Positions 30,001-34,691 of a DNA stretch of 38,114 nucleotides are shown here, one piece after another (position 1 is the first letter of the stretch; the number at the start of each line of letters is the position of its first letter). The notes below the pieces were generated by a model. The model was not told the origin of the DNA and searched no databases. It worked only from the letters and a program-made list of their open reading frames with translations. Both the position numbers and the translations under genes were made by a program. This stretch comes from Enterobacter genomosp. O (GTDB lineage: Bacteria; Pseudomonadota; Gammaproteobacteria; Enterobacterales; Enterobacteriaceae): assembly GCF_001022965.1 (NCBI RefSeq), contig NZ_LECZ01000004.1:1-38114 (forward strand), in the 5' to 3' direction.

Positions 30001-30599
30001 CGATGGAAAATGACTCAACCGCCTATCGCGTAATAGTCAATGGACAACCAATGAAAGAGATCCACAAACCGGAGCAGGGCGGCAACATCGAGCAGTATGA
30101 AAAAGAAATGGCGGTTGTATCTAGTATAAAAAAAGCACTGGAGGAAAAAGGCATATCTACCATGAGCTATTTCAGCGATGCTCACAACTCGCCAACTGCT
30201 CAGGTTGACCGCGATATTCGTAAAGCTGAAATGGAACTTTCTAAGGAATTGATACGCCATGATCAGTACGTGAAATCAGGTAACTCAGAGACAGCCAGAG
30301 AGCATAAGGCCGAAGTGCTGGACTATCTTAAGGATAAAATCGCAACGGCTAAAGAAGCGCGTGAAAATGTGCTTGAGGCGTTCGCTAAGAACGGCAGCAG
30401 TAGTGAACAGGCAAAAGCTAAAGAAATGGTTATCGTGGCTTCCAAGCTGCCTAAAGACTTCCTTTTAGGCGGGGATGGTAAAGCGTATAACGATGCGTTT
30501 ATGCCTAAACCTTTCCAGGCATCAACCCCGCAACGGGAAAAGCATACGCAAGACCAAGCCAAACCATCACAACAGCCCAAAATATCCTTTGATCGTTAA
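26994..30599 (+). CDS. Relaxase with C-terminal LPD7 domain
   Basis: 1201 aa. Residues 1-170 form the relaxase domain: NAGIAEYLREGQKQGR with Tyr16 as candidate nucleophile, YLHITISF (about 60-67), FYAEAHLPKIKS (99-110) and RKPHVHIVIPKQNLL (123-136), the latter giving the His triad with His104. It nicks oriT and leads the strand into the recipient. A polar linker (about 329-435) follows, then a helical region, and an LPD7-like domain around residues 740-810 (KIALGLELAAEKYKGKIQL, GFKEKAIEIAAERGLEVEF). Start 26994 follows ATGGGGCTTGAAA. The MOB class is probably P-related but not certain. Two further start sites lie inside the gene. Confidence 0.92.
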   Translation: MAIVRVRGGNAGIAEYLREGQKQGRAFNRDELDMRVCLEGNLALTENIINAIPDKNQDRYLHITISFRENEVAVETLEQVVKEYKSMFLAAYKDDEVNFYAEAHLPKIKSITDRATGEEKERKPHVHIVIPKQNLLTGGALDPVGLYKHHERYHDAIQEKLNQKFNLESPKDFVRVTDDNQAQILSRVKADTFKGFRADVKKDVFAIINDKEIKSYDTFIKELQNKYSEVRIRNKGTPNEYLAIKTSTESNYINLKSPLFQRQYIEERRLEKPKLSLKQVDKLVDEWQNRVSKEIKYINKASKKVQHAYRAASAEEKREIILNRERGLYEHTESSGRRANREKSNKEPGNQNRGHKHIANTTFGLPEVLPRELVPDLDGYEHSGREREYNSSQAKQSRVLLREVQISSVADGRQQEHEHNGLRWSARDPRRVESVTGSIATAHIEKKTVATESELAEFKNIRQLLSGQHLLNRLSNTHGIDVNQYTVKKAKDGSDRISAGKLNLNVSDFLTKEMKFTWNEAKSYLRQSYDEQLNNEMAKAKIKLPKEAWQEFNQNYRPEYFGKIKELRKELNYNCKVMRYETKQSYFKERAEIFSRKMSYAERKAALSVAVFNKLKHDKEVRQYQYVQRNLLSRFEKVETEFLISNYIQNREGGNYMGRLSDVIGGAAEKNAFSPFEPEYGINLKRHYNEINQNEEFNERQKKRLALNDLTPSKQDNGDVKYKTSLLGTAFIDKGDKIEFPTLISDKDKIALGLELAAEKYKGKIQLTGMPGFKEKAIEIAAERGLEVEFRPKKYQERFEELKQQFAQERAERSGATQEQANSSGANSSKPQQEREAQSELTLTGFKARDLPYNELSRDSVRELAVTLSERNISFKELAENAKTSPDKSVGELIEQIATKPEFSRSATGLELHVTTMFDQESNRTKILVNDLPMDIYIQTASEIAQTDPDVIRMPLLANEELSQFTPQQLEQGYAEGEVSIPAVTINENGRSVNKDIRVEFEAMENDSTAYRVIVNGQPMKEIHKPEQGGNIEQYEKEMAVVSSIKKALEEKGISTMSYFSDAHNSPTAQVDRDIRKAEMELSKELIRHDQYVKSGNSETAREHKAEVLDYLKDKIATAKEARENVLEAFAKNGSSSEQAKAKEMVIVASKLPKDFLLGGDGKAYNDAFMPKPFQASTPQREKHTQDQAKPSQQPKISFDR
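27979..28290 (+). CDS. Candidate 103-aa Cys-rich protein overlapping the relaxase gene
   Basis: Encoded in another frame inside the relaxase gene. The ATG is preceded by AGAAAGGGGGTTGT, the ribosome-binding-site type of the plasmid's real genes. The product has Cys37-x2-Cys40 (LACQKCYHANWF), Cys71-x-Cys73 (VCFCEKF) and Cys94 (ITDCDGA), a likely zinc-binding arrangement. In the overlapping stretch the relaxase is a low-complexity linker (SSGRRANREKSNKEPGNQNR), so the constraint seems to be on this frame. Genes embedded in relaxase genes are known (for example traH inside RP4 traI). Function unknown; a transfer accessory role is inferred. Confidence 0.65.
   Translation: MSILKVLDDEPIEKKAIKSQVIKTVDISILPTLPLACQKCYHANWFLTSTDMNTQDESGSITAAKPNKAVCFCEKFRSVVWQTGGSKNMNITDCDGAHEIPVE
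28962..30599 (+). CDS. Candidate in-frame internal product of the relaxase gene (LPD7 part)
   Basis: An in-frame ATG at relaxase residue 657 (MGRLSDVIGGAAEKNAF) is preceded by AGAGAAGGGGGTAATTAT, as good as any start in the window. It would yield a separate 545-aa protein comprising the LPD7-like domain and the C-terminal region, without the nuclease. Large conjugation proteins often give shorter in-frame products from internal starts. The shorter form could be needed in more copies than the relaxase, for example as a DNA-binding or recipient-side partner; that is inference. Confidence 0.55.
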   Translation: MGRLSDVIGGAAEKNAFSPFEPEYGINLKRHYNEINQNEEFNERQKKRLALNDLTPSKQDNGDVKYKTSLLGTAFIDKGDKIEFPTLISDKDKIALGLELAAEKYKGKIQLTGMPGFKEKAIEIAAERGLEVEFRPKKYQERFEELKQQFAQERAERSGATQEQANSSGANSSKPQQEREAQSELTLTGFKARDLPYNELSRDSVRELAVTLSERNISFKELAENAKTSPDKSVGELIEQIATKPEFSRSATGLELHVTTMFDQESNRTKILVNDLPMDIYIQTASEIAQTDPDVIRMPLLANEELSQFTPQQLEQGYAEGEVSIPAVTINENGRSVNKDIRVEFEAMENDSTAYRVIVNGQPMKEIHKPEQGGNIEQYEKEMAVVSSIKKALEEKGISTMSYFSDAHNSPTAQVDRDIRKAEMELSKELIRHDQYVKSGNSETAREHKAEVLDYLKDKIATAKEARENVLEAFAKNGSSSEQAKAKEMVIVASKLPKDFLLGGDGKAYNDAFMPKPFQASTPQREKHTQDQAKPSQQPKISFDR

Positions 30600-30606
30600 C
30601 CATGAT

Positions 30607-30633
30607 AACCCGTCCTTAGAGGCGGGTTTTTTT
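30607..30633 (+). terminator. Terminator after the relaxase
   Basis: AACCCGTC/GGCGGGTT with a 6-base loop (CTTAGA), then seven T, just after the relaxase stop codon. Confidence 0.88.
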
Positions 30634-30659
30634 GTGTCGCAGGGCAGGGGGGTAATTTA

Positions 30660-30806
30660 TGCTCAAAATAACTGAACGTGCGTTATCGCGGGGCGGGAAT
30701 GCTAAGTGACTGCTTTTAAAGAAAACGCACTGAACGCCGGCGAGCTGGCCAGCTGCGACCGCGTGAGCCTCTCGCGCCTGATTCCGTCAATTATTTTGGC
30801 GTATTA
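30660..30806 (+). repeat. 131-bp repeat, copy 3 (extended to 147 bp)
   Basis: It matches copy 4 in inverted orientation over 147 bp (30660-30806 against 37964-38110) with one visible difference (GCGTGAGC for GCCTGAGC). The extra 16 bases, absent from copies 1 and 2, make copies 3 and 4 a pair that brackets the 7-kb block of small genes. At its left edge GGCAGGGGGGTAATTT precedes an ATG that opens a 16-codon frame into the repeat. The next 70 bases (30807-30880) are GC-rich and unlike the plasmid, with no gene. Confidence 0.9.
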
Positions 30807-30882
30807 TCCGCTCCTCAGCCGCGCTGTTCGTTCCTCGCTTCGCTGCGGTACGCCTCAGCACGGCTTGCGGTGCGGTTCGACT

Positions 30883-30906
30883 AAAAAAAAGGCCGCATTG
30901 CGGCCT
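30883..30906 (-). terminator. Terminator of the leftmost gene of the small-gene block
   Basis: GGCCGC-ATT-GCGGCC, 6-bp stem, followed by eight T on the minus strand. The stop codon of the gene at 30905 lies at its base. Confidence 0.88.
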
Positions 30907-31117
30907 ATCTATCGTATCGCACCAGTTCATCAGGTTTTGACAGGAAACCTTGAATTTGTTGTTCGTGCATCGATGGATCGTAATTTTCATCAGGCGGATA
31001 ATACATATCAGCAATAAACCATTCTTCCTGGTTTAGTTCTTCCTTGCTTACATTACACGCTCTATCTAGCCAATCCCAACGCCCTTTTTTGTTGAAAATA
31101 ACCTTCCCATGCGGCAT
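30905..31117 (-). CDS. 70-aa hypothetical protein
   Basis: Begins MPHGKVIFNKKGRWDWLDRA. Rich in Trp, Tyr, Asp and Glu, soluble, not recognised. ATAAGGGGGTTGGT precedes the ATG and a terminator follows, so expression is likely. It lies downstream of the 70-aa gene at 31165. Confidence 0.65.
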   Translation of the reverse strand: MPHGKVIFNKKGRWDWLDRACNVSKEELNQEEWFIADMYYPPDENYDPSMHEQQIQGFLSKPDELVRYDR

Positions 31118-31164
31118 ACCAACCCCCTTATCAAAACTAATCAGGCCACTTACCGCCCTTTAGA

Positions 31165-31377
31165 TTAATTTTTATATAGCCGAACCCAGTCGATGATTTC
31201 ATCAAGCTGCTGATTATCCAGTTCAGAGCAATTTGCAAAAATAGACGCTGCTACTTGTCCTTGCTGTTTCTCAGTTGATGAGCCTACGCCTAAATCGGCT
31301 CCCATACCTTGCAAACCTTCATCTGTCAGAACGCGCCTACCTTTTTTTGTCACGAACTGTTCAGCCTTAATATTCAT
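31165..31377 (-). CDS. 70-aa hypothetical protein
   Basis: Contains FVTKKGRRVLTDEGLQGMGADLG and a helical acidic C-terminus (ELDNQQLDEIIDWVRLYKN). Not recognised. It has the best canonical ribosome-binding site in the block (TTAAGGAGCATAATT) and its own upstream region with a directly repeated 9-mer (TATGTTGTA), suggesting separate regulation. Confidence 0.65.
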   Translation of the reverse strand: MNIKAEQFVTKKGRRVLTDEGLQGMGADLGVGSSTEKQQGQVAASIFANCSELDNQQLDEIIDWVRLYKN

Positions 31378-31381
31378 AATT

Positions 31382-31430
31382 ATGCTCCTTAACTCTCATT
31401 TATAATTACAACATACTACAACATACAGCA
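31382..31430 (-). promoter_or_regulatory. Promoter region with direct repeat
   Basis: On the minus strand TTGCTG is followed by TATGTTGTAG-TATGTTGTAA, two 9-base direct repeats spaced about one helical turn, then TTATAAAT. The -35/-10 spacing is not clear-cut (TTGCTG 17 bp to TAATTA, or TTGTAG closer to TATAAA). The repeat lies across the polymerase-binding region of the gene at 31165. Confidence 0.45.
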
Positions 31431-31431
31431 A

Positions 31432-31468
31432 AAAGGGCTTCGTAAGAAGCCCTTTATATTTAATATAA
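31432..31468. terminator. Terminator plus AT palindrome
   Basis: AAAGGGCTTC-GTAA-GAAGCCCTTT (31432-31455), a 10-bp stem with TTTTTGC following on the minus strand, ends the two-gene unit at 31470-31772. A perfect TTATATTTAATATAA (31454-31468) overlaps its right arm and touches the stop of the 45-aa gene. Confidence 0.8.
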
Positions 31469-31469
31469 T

Positions 31470-31607
31470 TCAGTATTCCGATAACCAACCCCCTCGCTTG
31501 TTAACGGTTTTAGCCATTCTCGCTTTCTTTACGTTCTGGCGGCAGCGTTTTTTATCTTCTGATTTAATAGCTATTACATCACGATCAAAAAATGATTTAG
31601 TTTTCAT
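31470..31607 (-). CDS. 45-aa basic peptide
   Basis: Begins MKTKSFFDRDVIAIKSEDKK and is strongly basic (KKRCRQNVKKARMAKTVNKR). Not recognised; the charge suggests nucleic-acid binding. AGAAGGTGTGAAAT before the ATG overlaps the stop of the preceding gene by design (4-base gap), so the two are coupled. Confidence 0.6.
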   Translation of the reverse strand: MKTKSFFDRDVIAIKSEDKKRCRQNVKKARMAKTVNKRGGWLSEY

Positions 31608-31610
31608 ATT

Positions 31611-31772
31611 TCACACCTTCTGATTAGGTTGACGATTAGCGGCTTTTAAATCAAGACGCAGAGAAGCAAGATAAAAGTTATAAGCAATGTCGTTTTTCGC
31701 ACCTGCCTGGACTAAGCTATTAAATCGCTGGCTGGTTTCATGGATAATTTTACGTTGAGATTTAGCTTGCAT
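31611..31772 (-). CDS. 53-aa peptide, first gene of operator-controlled unit
   Basis: Begins MQAKSQRKIIHETSQRFNSL; basic, helical (AYNFYLASLRLDLKAANRQ), not recognised. GAGGTGATTAC precedes the ATG. It lies 38 bases downstream of the -10 of a GTGCC-type promoter with two operators, next to the second StbA-type repeat array, so it probably belongs to the early or establishment genes under plasmid control. Confidence 0.65.
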   Translation of the reverse strand: MQAKSQRKIIHETSQRFNSLVQAGAKNDIAYNFYLASLRLDLKAANRQPNQKV

Positions 31773-31787
31773 GTAATCACCTCAAAA

Positions 31788-31837
31788 GTGCCGTATGGAA
31801 CTAATGATTAGTATAGTGCCGCATGGCACTTTTGCAA
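31788..31837 (-). promoter_or_regulatory. Promoter with double GTGCC operator
   Basis: On the minus strand TTGCAA (31832-31837), 16 bp, TATACT (31810-31815), with GTGCCGCATGGCAC (31816-31829) in the spacer. A second, imperfect copy (GTGCCGTATGGAAC, 31788-31801) is centred 28 bp downstream, next to the ribosome-binding site. This is the only site of the family with a clear adjacent second operator. Confidence 0.75.
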
Positions 31838-31843
31838 GTCTTT

Positions 31844-31906
31844 TTGCTATCTTTTTGCTATCGTTTAGCTACCCAATTGCTACCGAAAAGCTACCTTTTC
31901 GCTATC
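31844..31906. repeat. Second StbA-type repeat array, six copies
   Basis: Repeats start at 31844, 31855, 31866, 31877, 31888 and 31899 with strict 11-bp period: TTGCTATC, TTGCTATC, TAGCTACC, TTGCTACC, AAGCTACC and TCGCTATC. They are the same word and period as the ten repeats beside stbA, 5.4 kb away. The array begins 7 bases upstream of the -35 of the minus-strand promoter at 31810-31837 and about 110 bases before the small peptide genes on the plus strand. Confidence 0.9.
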
Positions 31907-32017
31907 AAGTGGGGGAGGGGGTATTACTGCGAGGACTCATTGATTTTTCCAATCATACGGCGACGAGTGATCCAAAATATCAATTGGCATGAAAGGGAAG
32001 AAAATAGGATAATTTCA

Positions 32018-32059
32018 ATGTCGGAAACGGCAACCCTCCTTAAATTGAAAGGTCAGTAA
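32018..32059 (+). CDS. 13-aa leader peptide, coupled to the next peptide
   Basis: MSETATLLKLKGQ, with AAAATAGGATAATTTCA upstream. Its stop codon ends one base before the ATG of the 35-aa hydrophobic peptide, and its last codons contain that peptide's ribosome-binding site (AAAGGTCAG). This is the layout of coupled leader/toxin pairs, but the call rests on geometry alone. Confidence 0.4.
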   Translation: MSETATLLKLKGQ

Positions 32060-32060
32060 G

Positions 32061-32168
32061 ATGATCATCGAACTAATCAAAAACCTACCTCAAATCATCC
32101 TCGCTATTGCCACTCTTATCACTGCCGTAACGCAGCTCGTGAAGGTACTTAGAAGCAAAAAGAAATAA
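32061..32168 (+). CDS. 35-aa hydrophobic peptide, toxin-like
   Basis: A single membrane helix (about 5-27, LIKNLPQIILAIATLITAV) is followed by a basic tail (KVLRSKKK). The size, amphipathic start and basic end resemble small membrane peptides such as type I toxins or holin-like peptides. It is the only plus-strand gene in the 30.7-38.1 kb block and is followed by a strong terminator. AAAGGTCAGTAAG precedes the ATG. No antisense RNA is identified by eye; an alternative is a small membrane regulator. Confidence 0.6.
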   Translation: MIIELIKNLPQIILAIATLITAVTQLVKVLRSKKK

Positions 32169-32171
32169 AAT

Positions 32172-32200
32172 AAAAGCCCCTTCGGGGGCTTTTATTATTT
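32172..32200. terminator. Bidirectional terminator
   Basis: AAAAGCCCC-TTCG-GGGCTTTT type hairpin with a 9-bp stem and TATTATTT following on the plus strand; the minus strand gives TTTTATTTTATTT. It ends both the small-peptide transcript and the minus-strand operon whose last gene stops at 32195. Confidence 0.85.
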
Positions 32201-32422
32201 CTTTTGTGCCAGATAAGTAAGTAAGTTTCCCAAAAAAACAGAACCGTTTAAAGTGTTTGCAAGGATTAATAATATCATGCCTATCCCTCTACCAAAGTAA
32301 AGGACTTCACTTATATGAGCGTTATTATTCATACTAGGTAATATAAATAGAAAAGTGAAGAATCCAAAAAGGAATTTAGCACAATCCCATCTTAAACTTT
32401 TGATAGTGATATTGTTTTTCAT
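32195..32422 (-). CDS. Small membrane protein
   Basis: 75 aa, two membrane segments (about 13-31, CAKFLFGFFTFLFILPSM, and 45-68, GRGIGMILLILANTLNGSVFLG). Not recognised. It follows the 83-aa membrane protein gene closely (6-base gap), so the two probably work together downstream of the Hha-like gene. AAAGGTAATATGTA precedes the ATG. Confidence 0.6.
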   Translation of the reverse strand: MKNNITIKSLRWDCAKFLFGFFTFLFILPSMNNNAHISEVLYFGRGIGMILLILANTLNGSVFLGNLLTYLAQKK

Positions 32423-32428
32423 TACATA

Positions 32429-32680
32429 TTACCTTTGTTCTTTGTTTTTAATATAAAGTAGCGCCTTTTCAATAAATCTTGCACCATACCCCGCTACTAA
32501 AAATATAAGCACGCAATATGAAATGACCCTCAGTATCATTATGGCGATAGAGTCACTGGATGATGTAAATTTAGTTAATGATGCTAAGAAAATACATAAT
32601 AACGCAAAGAAATAAAAAGCAGCGCTCTTAACATCTTCAATCTCAACAATATCCTTCTGTTCTTTAATGTTGTCGGACAT
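32429..32680 (-). CDS. Small membrane protein
   Basis: 83 aa from ATG 32680, chosen for GAGGTAAGGGT immediately upstream. Two membrane segments (about 20-40, SAAFYFFALLCIFLASLTKF, and 46-68, IAIMILRVISYCVLIFLVAGYG) and a basic C-terminus. Not recognised. The start lies 12 bases after the stop of the Hha-like gene, in the same operon. Confidence 0.6.
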   Translation of the reverse strand: MSDNIKEQKDIVEIEDVKSAAFYFFALLCIFLASLTKFTSSSDSIAIMILRVISYCVLIFLVAGYGARFIEKALLYIKNKEQR

Positions 32681-32691
32681 ACCCTTACCTC

Positions 32692-32895
32692 TTATTTTAC
32701 AAATTTCCAAGCTGATTTAGGGACTTTATCAAAAATCTTATGACAAGCTAACTCAGCGCGTCTATGGTCTGCGGCTGCCTGAAAAGCGTTATAATCTTCT
32801 TTACTTATTTTTGGTTCCATGTGTTCAACTACTTTTTCAAGCGTTTCATCGTTATTGGAACGTCGAAATTTAAGTAGATATTCCAATTTATCCAT
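32692..32895 (-). CDS. hha: Hha/YmoA-family modulator
   Basis: 67 aa. It aligns along its whole length with Hha-type proteins: KLEYLLKFRRSNNDETLEKV, FQAAADHRRAELACHKIFDK and the C-terminal VPKSAWKFVK; the family signature AADHRxAEL and the terminal WKF are intact. These proteins bind H-NS oligomers and strengthen silencing of horizontally acquired genes. The partner could be the plasmid's own H-NS-like protein (823-1248) or host H-NS. The ATG is one base after the stop of the preceding gene. Confidence 0.95.
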   Translation of the reverse strand: MDKLEYLLKFRRSNNDETLEKVVEHMEPKISKEDYNAFQAAADHRRAELACHKIFDKVPKSAWKFVK

Positions 32896-33291
32896 TTAAT
32901 CATTTTTCCAGTAAGTAATACCATCATCACATTTATAAGCCGTCTGATCTGATGTTGAATTTGTAAAAACGCCCGTTGCCGCTTGTCCGTTTGTTGTTAC
33001 TCCAACACCAGTTTCAATAGAAGAATTGCCGTCCTTTTTAGCTATAACATTGCAATGCTCACCTGCCCACTTTTTCCATTCTTCTTTTTTAATCTCTGAA
33101 TCAGCAGATGAATATAAAATGGCAAAAGCAAAAACAGCTACAAGCGCTGTACCTAACACCCAATCCCAAAGACCTCTATAACACATCCAGACTATCAAAA
33201 CGACCAAACCAGAAGCGCAAGCTATCCCCAAAGGATCATGCAGGTAGCCTATCAATATATTTAAATAATTCTCTACTGGATTCCTGTTCAT
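32896..33291 (-). CDS. Membrane protein with periplasmic tail, unknown
   Basis: 131 aa. Two membrane segments (about 19-37, PLGIACASGLVVLIVWMCYR, and 42-60, VLGTALVAVFAFAILYS), then a soluble part with two cysteines (EHCNVI, AYKCDDG) that could form a disulphide if periplasmic. Not recognised. It is 2 bases downstream of the HTH-like gene and immediately precedes the Hha-like gene. Confidence 0.65.
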   Translation of the reverse strand: MNRNPVENYLNILIGYLHDPLGIACASGLVVLIVWMCYRGLWDWVLGTALVAVFAFAILYSSADSEIKKEEWKKWAGEHCNVIAKKDGNSSIETGVGVTTNGQAATGVFTNSTSDQTAYKCDDGITYWKND

Positions 33292-33293
33292 AA

Positions 33294-33737
33294 TTAATCC
33301 TCCTTTGTATCAAATACCCCAAAGACAGGATAAATTTCTTGAGGAACCCGACCAGTAATCACAAGGAACTTACGCCAGATTCCATAAGGAATAGGTTTCT
33401 CACCGTTCCTGTATTCTCTGATACGTCGGCTTGCACCGTTTGAATGAATCCCTAACAAAACGGCAAGGCTACTATCAGACCCATACTCAGGGAAGGTAGA
33501 TTTAAATTGCTCAAACCATGCGTTAACGAGCGAATGAGGCGGTGCAATCCAGCCTTGTTCTACCGTCAAAAAATACCGTTCATCCAGGGTGGAATAATCA
33601 ACGGCTTTTGCTTTAGGGTAGGGCGCAGCCGCAGCATTCGATTGCAAAGCTAAAATTGATTGCTCAATCCCCCGTTTAAAGATCTCCATACGCTGCAATT
33701 TAATCGATGGGAGATCTATTTTTATTCCGGTTTTCAT
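33294..33737 (-). CDS. Putative HTH DNA-binding protein
   Basis: 147 aa. The region GSDSSLAVLLGIHSNGASRRIREYRNGEKPIPYGIWRKFLVITGR (about 85-130) reads as a helix-turn-helix followed by a wing-like or fourth helix, resembling phage/plasmid regulators in which the HTH recognises an operator (...NGEKPIPYGIWRKFL). No family name is certain. It is the first gene of the unit containing the Hha-like gene, so it may autoregulate it. An imperfect AT palindrome lies upstream (33785-33799). Confidence 0.6.
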   Translation of the reverse strand: MKTGIKIDLPSIKLQRMEIFKRGIEQSILALQSNAAAAPYPKAKAVDYSTLDERYFLTVEQGWIAPPHSLVNAWFEQFKSTFPEYGSDSSLAVLLGIHSNGASRRIREYRNGEKPIPYGIWRKFLVITGRVPQEIYPVFGVFDTKED

Positions 33738-33816
33738 GCTTGACCTCTTAAAACCCGTCTTTCAGTGAAAAGAAAATAAAAGAATTATAACTAATATAAA
33801 TTCTTTATAGTGTCGA

Positions 33817-34230
33817 TTAGTCCTCAACTAACTTCGCTAAGGCGAAGCCGCTAAGCGGAGCACCAAAAATATATGTCAGACTCAAATAATGTAAATGTAT
33901 TTTAGATAACTCTATTGACCAGTTGTAATAAGACATAAACAAATAGCCAACAAAGTAAACAGCTATTGGTATTACTACACAATAATAAGCATAATTACGC
34001 TCTCTACCTTCCCTGATCGCTTTACGATTATCCCTTGCAATAGCGGGGCAAAGGGAAGTGAAGATAGCACCTAACACAGCCATAAACAGGAGTATACGCC
34101 ACCAATTAGCAGGCAAATACTCGCTCGTTTTGTAACAAGCGTAAAAGAAAGCCATATATACAAAGAATTGCAAAACGGCAAAGACAATAAGGTTTTTTGT
34201 CAACAATCGTTTACTTTCAACAAGCGGCAT
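33817..34230 (-). CDS. Membrane protein, unknown
   Basis: 137 aa, four membrane segments (about 13-32, IVFAVLQFFVYMAFFYACYK; 43-63, WRILLFMAVLGAIFTSLCPA; 80-100, YYCVVIPIAVYFVGYLF; 113-132). Not recognised. It stands between the mini-HsdS-like gene and the HTH-like gene. AAAGAGATTAATTTT upstream of the ATG is a weak ribosome-binding site. Confidence 0.65.
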   Translation of the reverse strand: MPLVESKRLLTKNLIVFAVLQFFVYMAFFYACYKTSEYLPANWWRILLFMAVLGAIFTSLCPAIARDNRKAIREGRERNYAYYCVVIPIAVYFVGYLFMSYYNWSIELSKIHLHYLSLTYIFGAPLSGFALAKLVED

Positions 34231-34278
34231 AAAATTAATCTCTTTTTATAAAGGTAGGGGGCTAACCCCCTCCTTTGT

Positions 34279-34566
34279 TTAGCGCGGTTTCAGGACGATG
34301 TTTTTAACGTCAGAAACCTTGATGTTAACCAGGCTAAGCGATCCCGTTGCTACTGGTTCCCATACCTTTGATTGATGCAAGTGAAGGAAGCAGTAATAAA
34401 GGTAACGTGAAAGAACCAGATCCTGCCTTGTTACCTTAACTCCTATACTTTCAGGGTTGAAAGTGTAGGAGGGTTCGCCAACGGTTTTTAAAGAGCCTCG
34501 ACGAACTATCCAAAAATCAGCATCAGGGAAATTCGTCTTAATGGTTGCAACATCAGAAAGTTTCAT
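34279..34566 (-). CDS. Stand-alone half-HsdS-like protein
   Basis: 95 aa. MKLSDVATIKTNFPDADFWIV resembles the start of a target-recognition domain of type I restriction specificity subunits (KLxDVAxI...), and SRYLYYCFLHLHQSKVW then TGSLSLVNIKVSDVKNIVL resembles its end (YLYYxL... and the IxxxDLxxIxI strand). A normal HsdS has two such domains of about 150 aa plus coiled coils, and no hsdR or hsdM is present. It may be a decoy that modifies host restriction or a DNA-binding regulator. Its promoter (34630-34658) is one of two with the AGGC palindrome. AAGGAAACGA precedes the ATG. Confidence 0.55.
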   Translation of the reverse strand: MKLSDVATIKTNFPDADFWIVRRGSLKTVGEPSYTFNPESIGVKVTRQDLVLSRYLYYCFLHLHQSKVWEPVATGSLSLVNIKVSDVKNIVLKPR

Positions 34567-34629
34567 TCGTTTCCTTAGAGGGCTTAGCCTTCTCGGAACG
34601 AGTGGCTTTCTGTCGCCCCCGCAGGAACT

Positions 34630-34658
34630 ATATTAGGCGTTTTGCGCCTAATATGCAA
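34630..34658 (-). promoter_or_regulatory. Promoter with AGGCG palindrome in spacer
   Basis: On the minus strand TTGCAT (34653-34658), 17 bp, TAATAT (34630-34635). ATATTAGGCG and CGCCTAATAT (34630-34654) are perfect 10-bp inverted arms that cover both the -10 and part of the -35. The same layout is found at 36145-36173. As a hairpin in RNA it could also act in the upstream transcript. Confidence 0.7.
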
Positions 34659-34691
34659 GAGTATTTATTATTTTTTGTACCCATTAACCTT

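Noticed and set aside
30807..30880. GC-rich stretch next to repeat copy 3 as a remnant of a transposon end
   Set aside because: No terminal inverted repeat, transposase fragment or target duplication can be recognised by eye; only the compositional difference is noted.
31795..32059. Overlapping frames of 65 and 78 codons across the second StbA array
   Set aside because: They run through the 11-bp repeats, giving low-complexity Leu/Ser/Tyr peptides, and start within an operator. Only the 13-codon leader at 32018 has plausible geometry.
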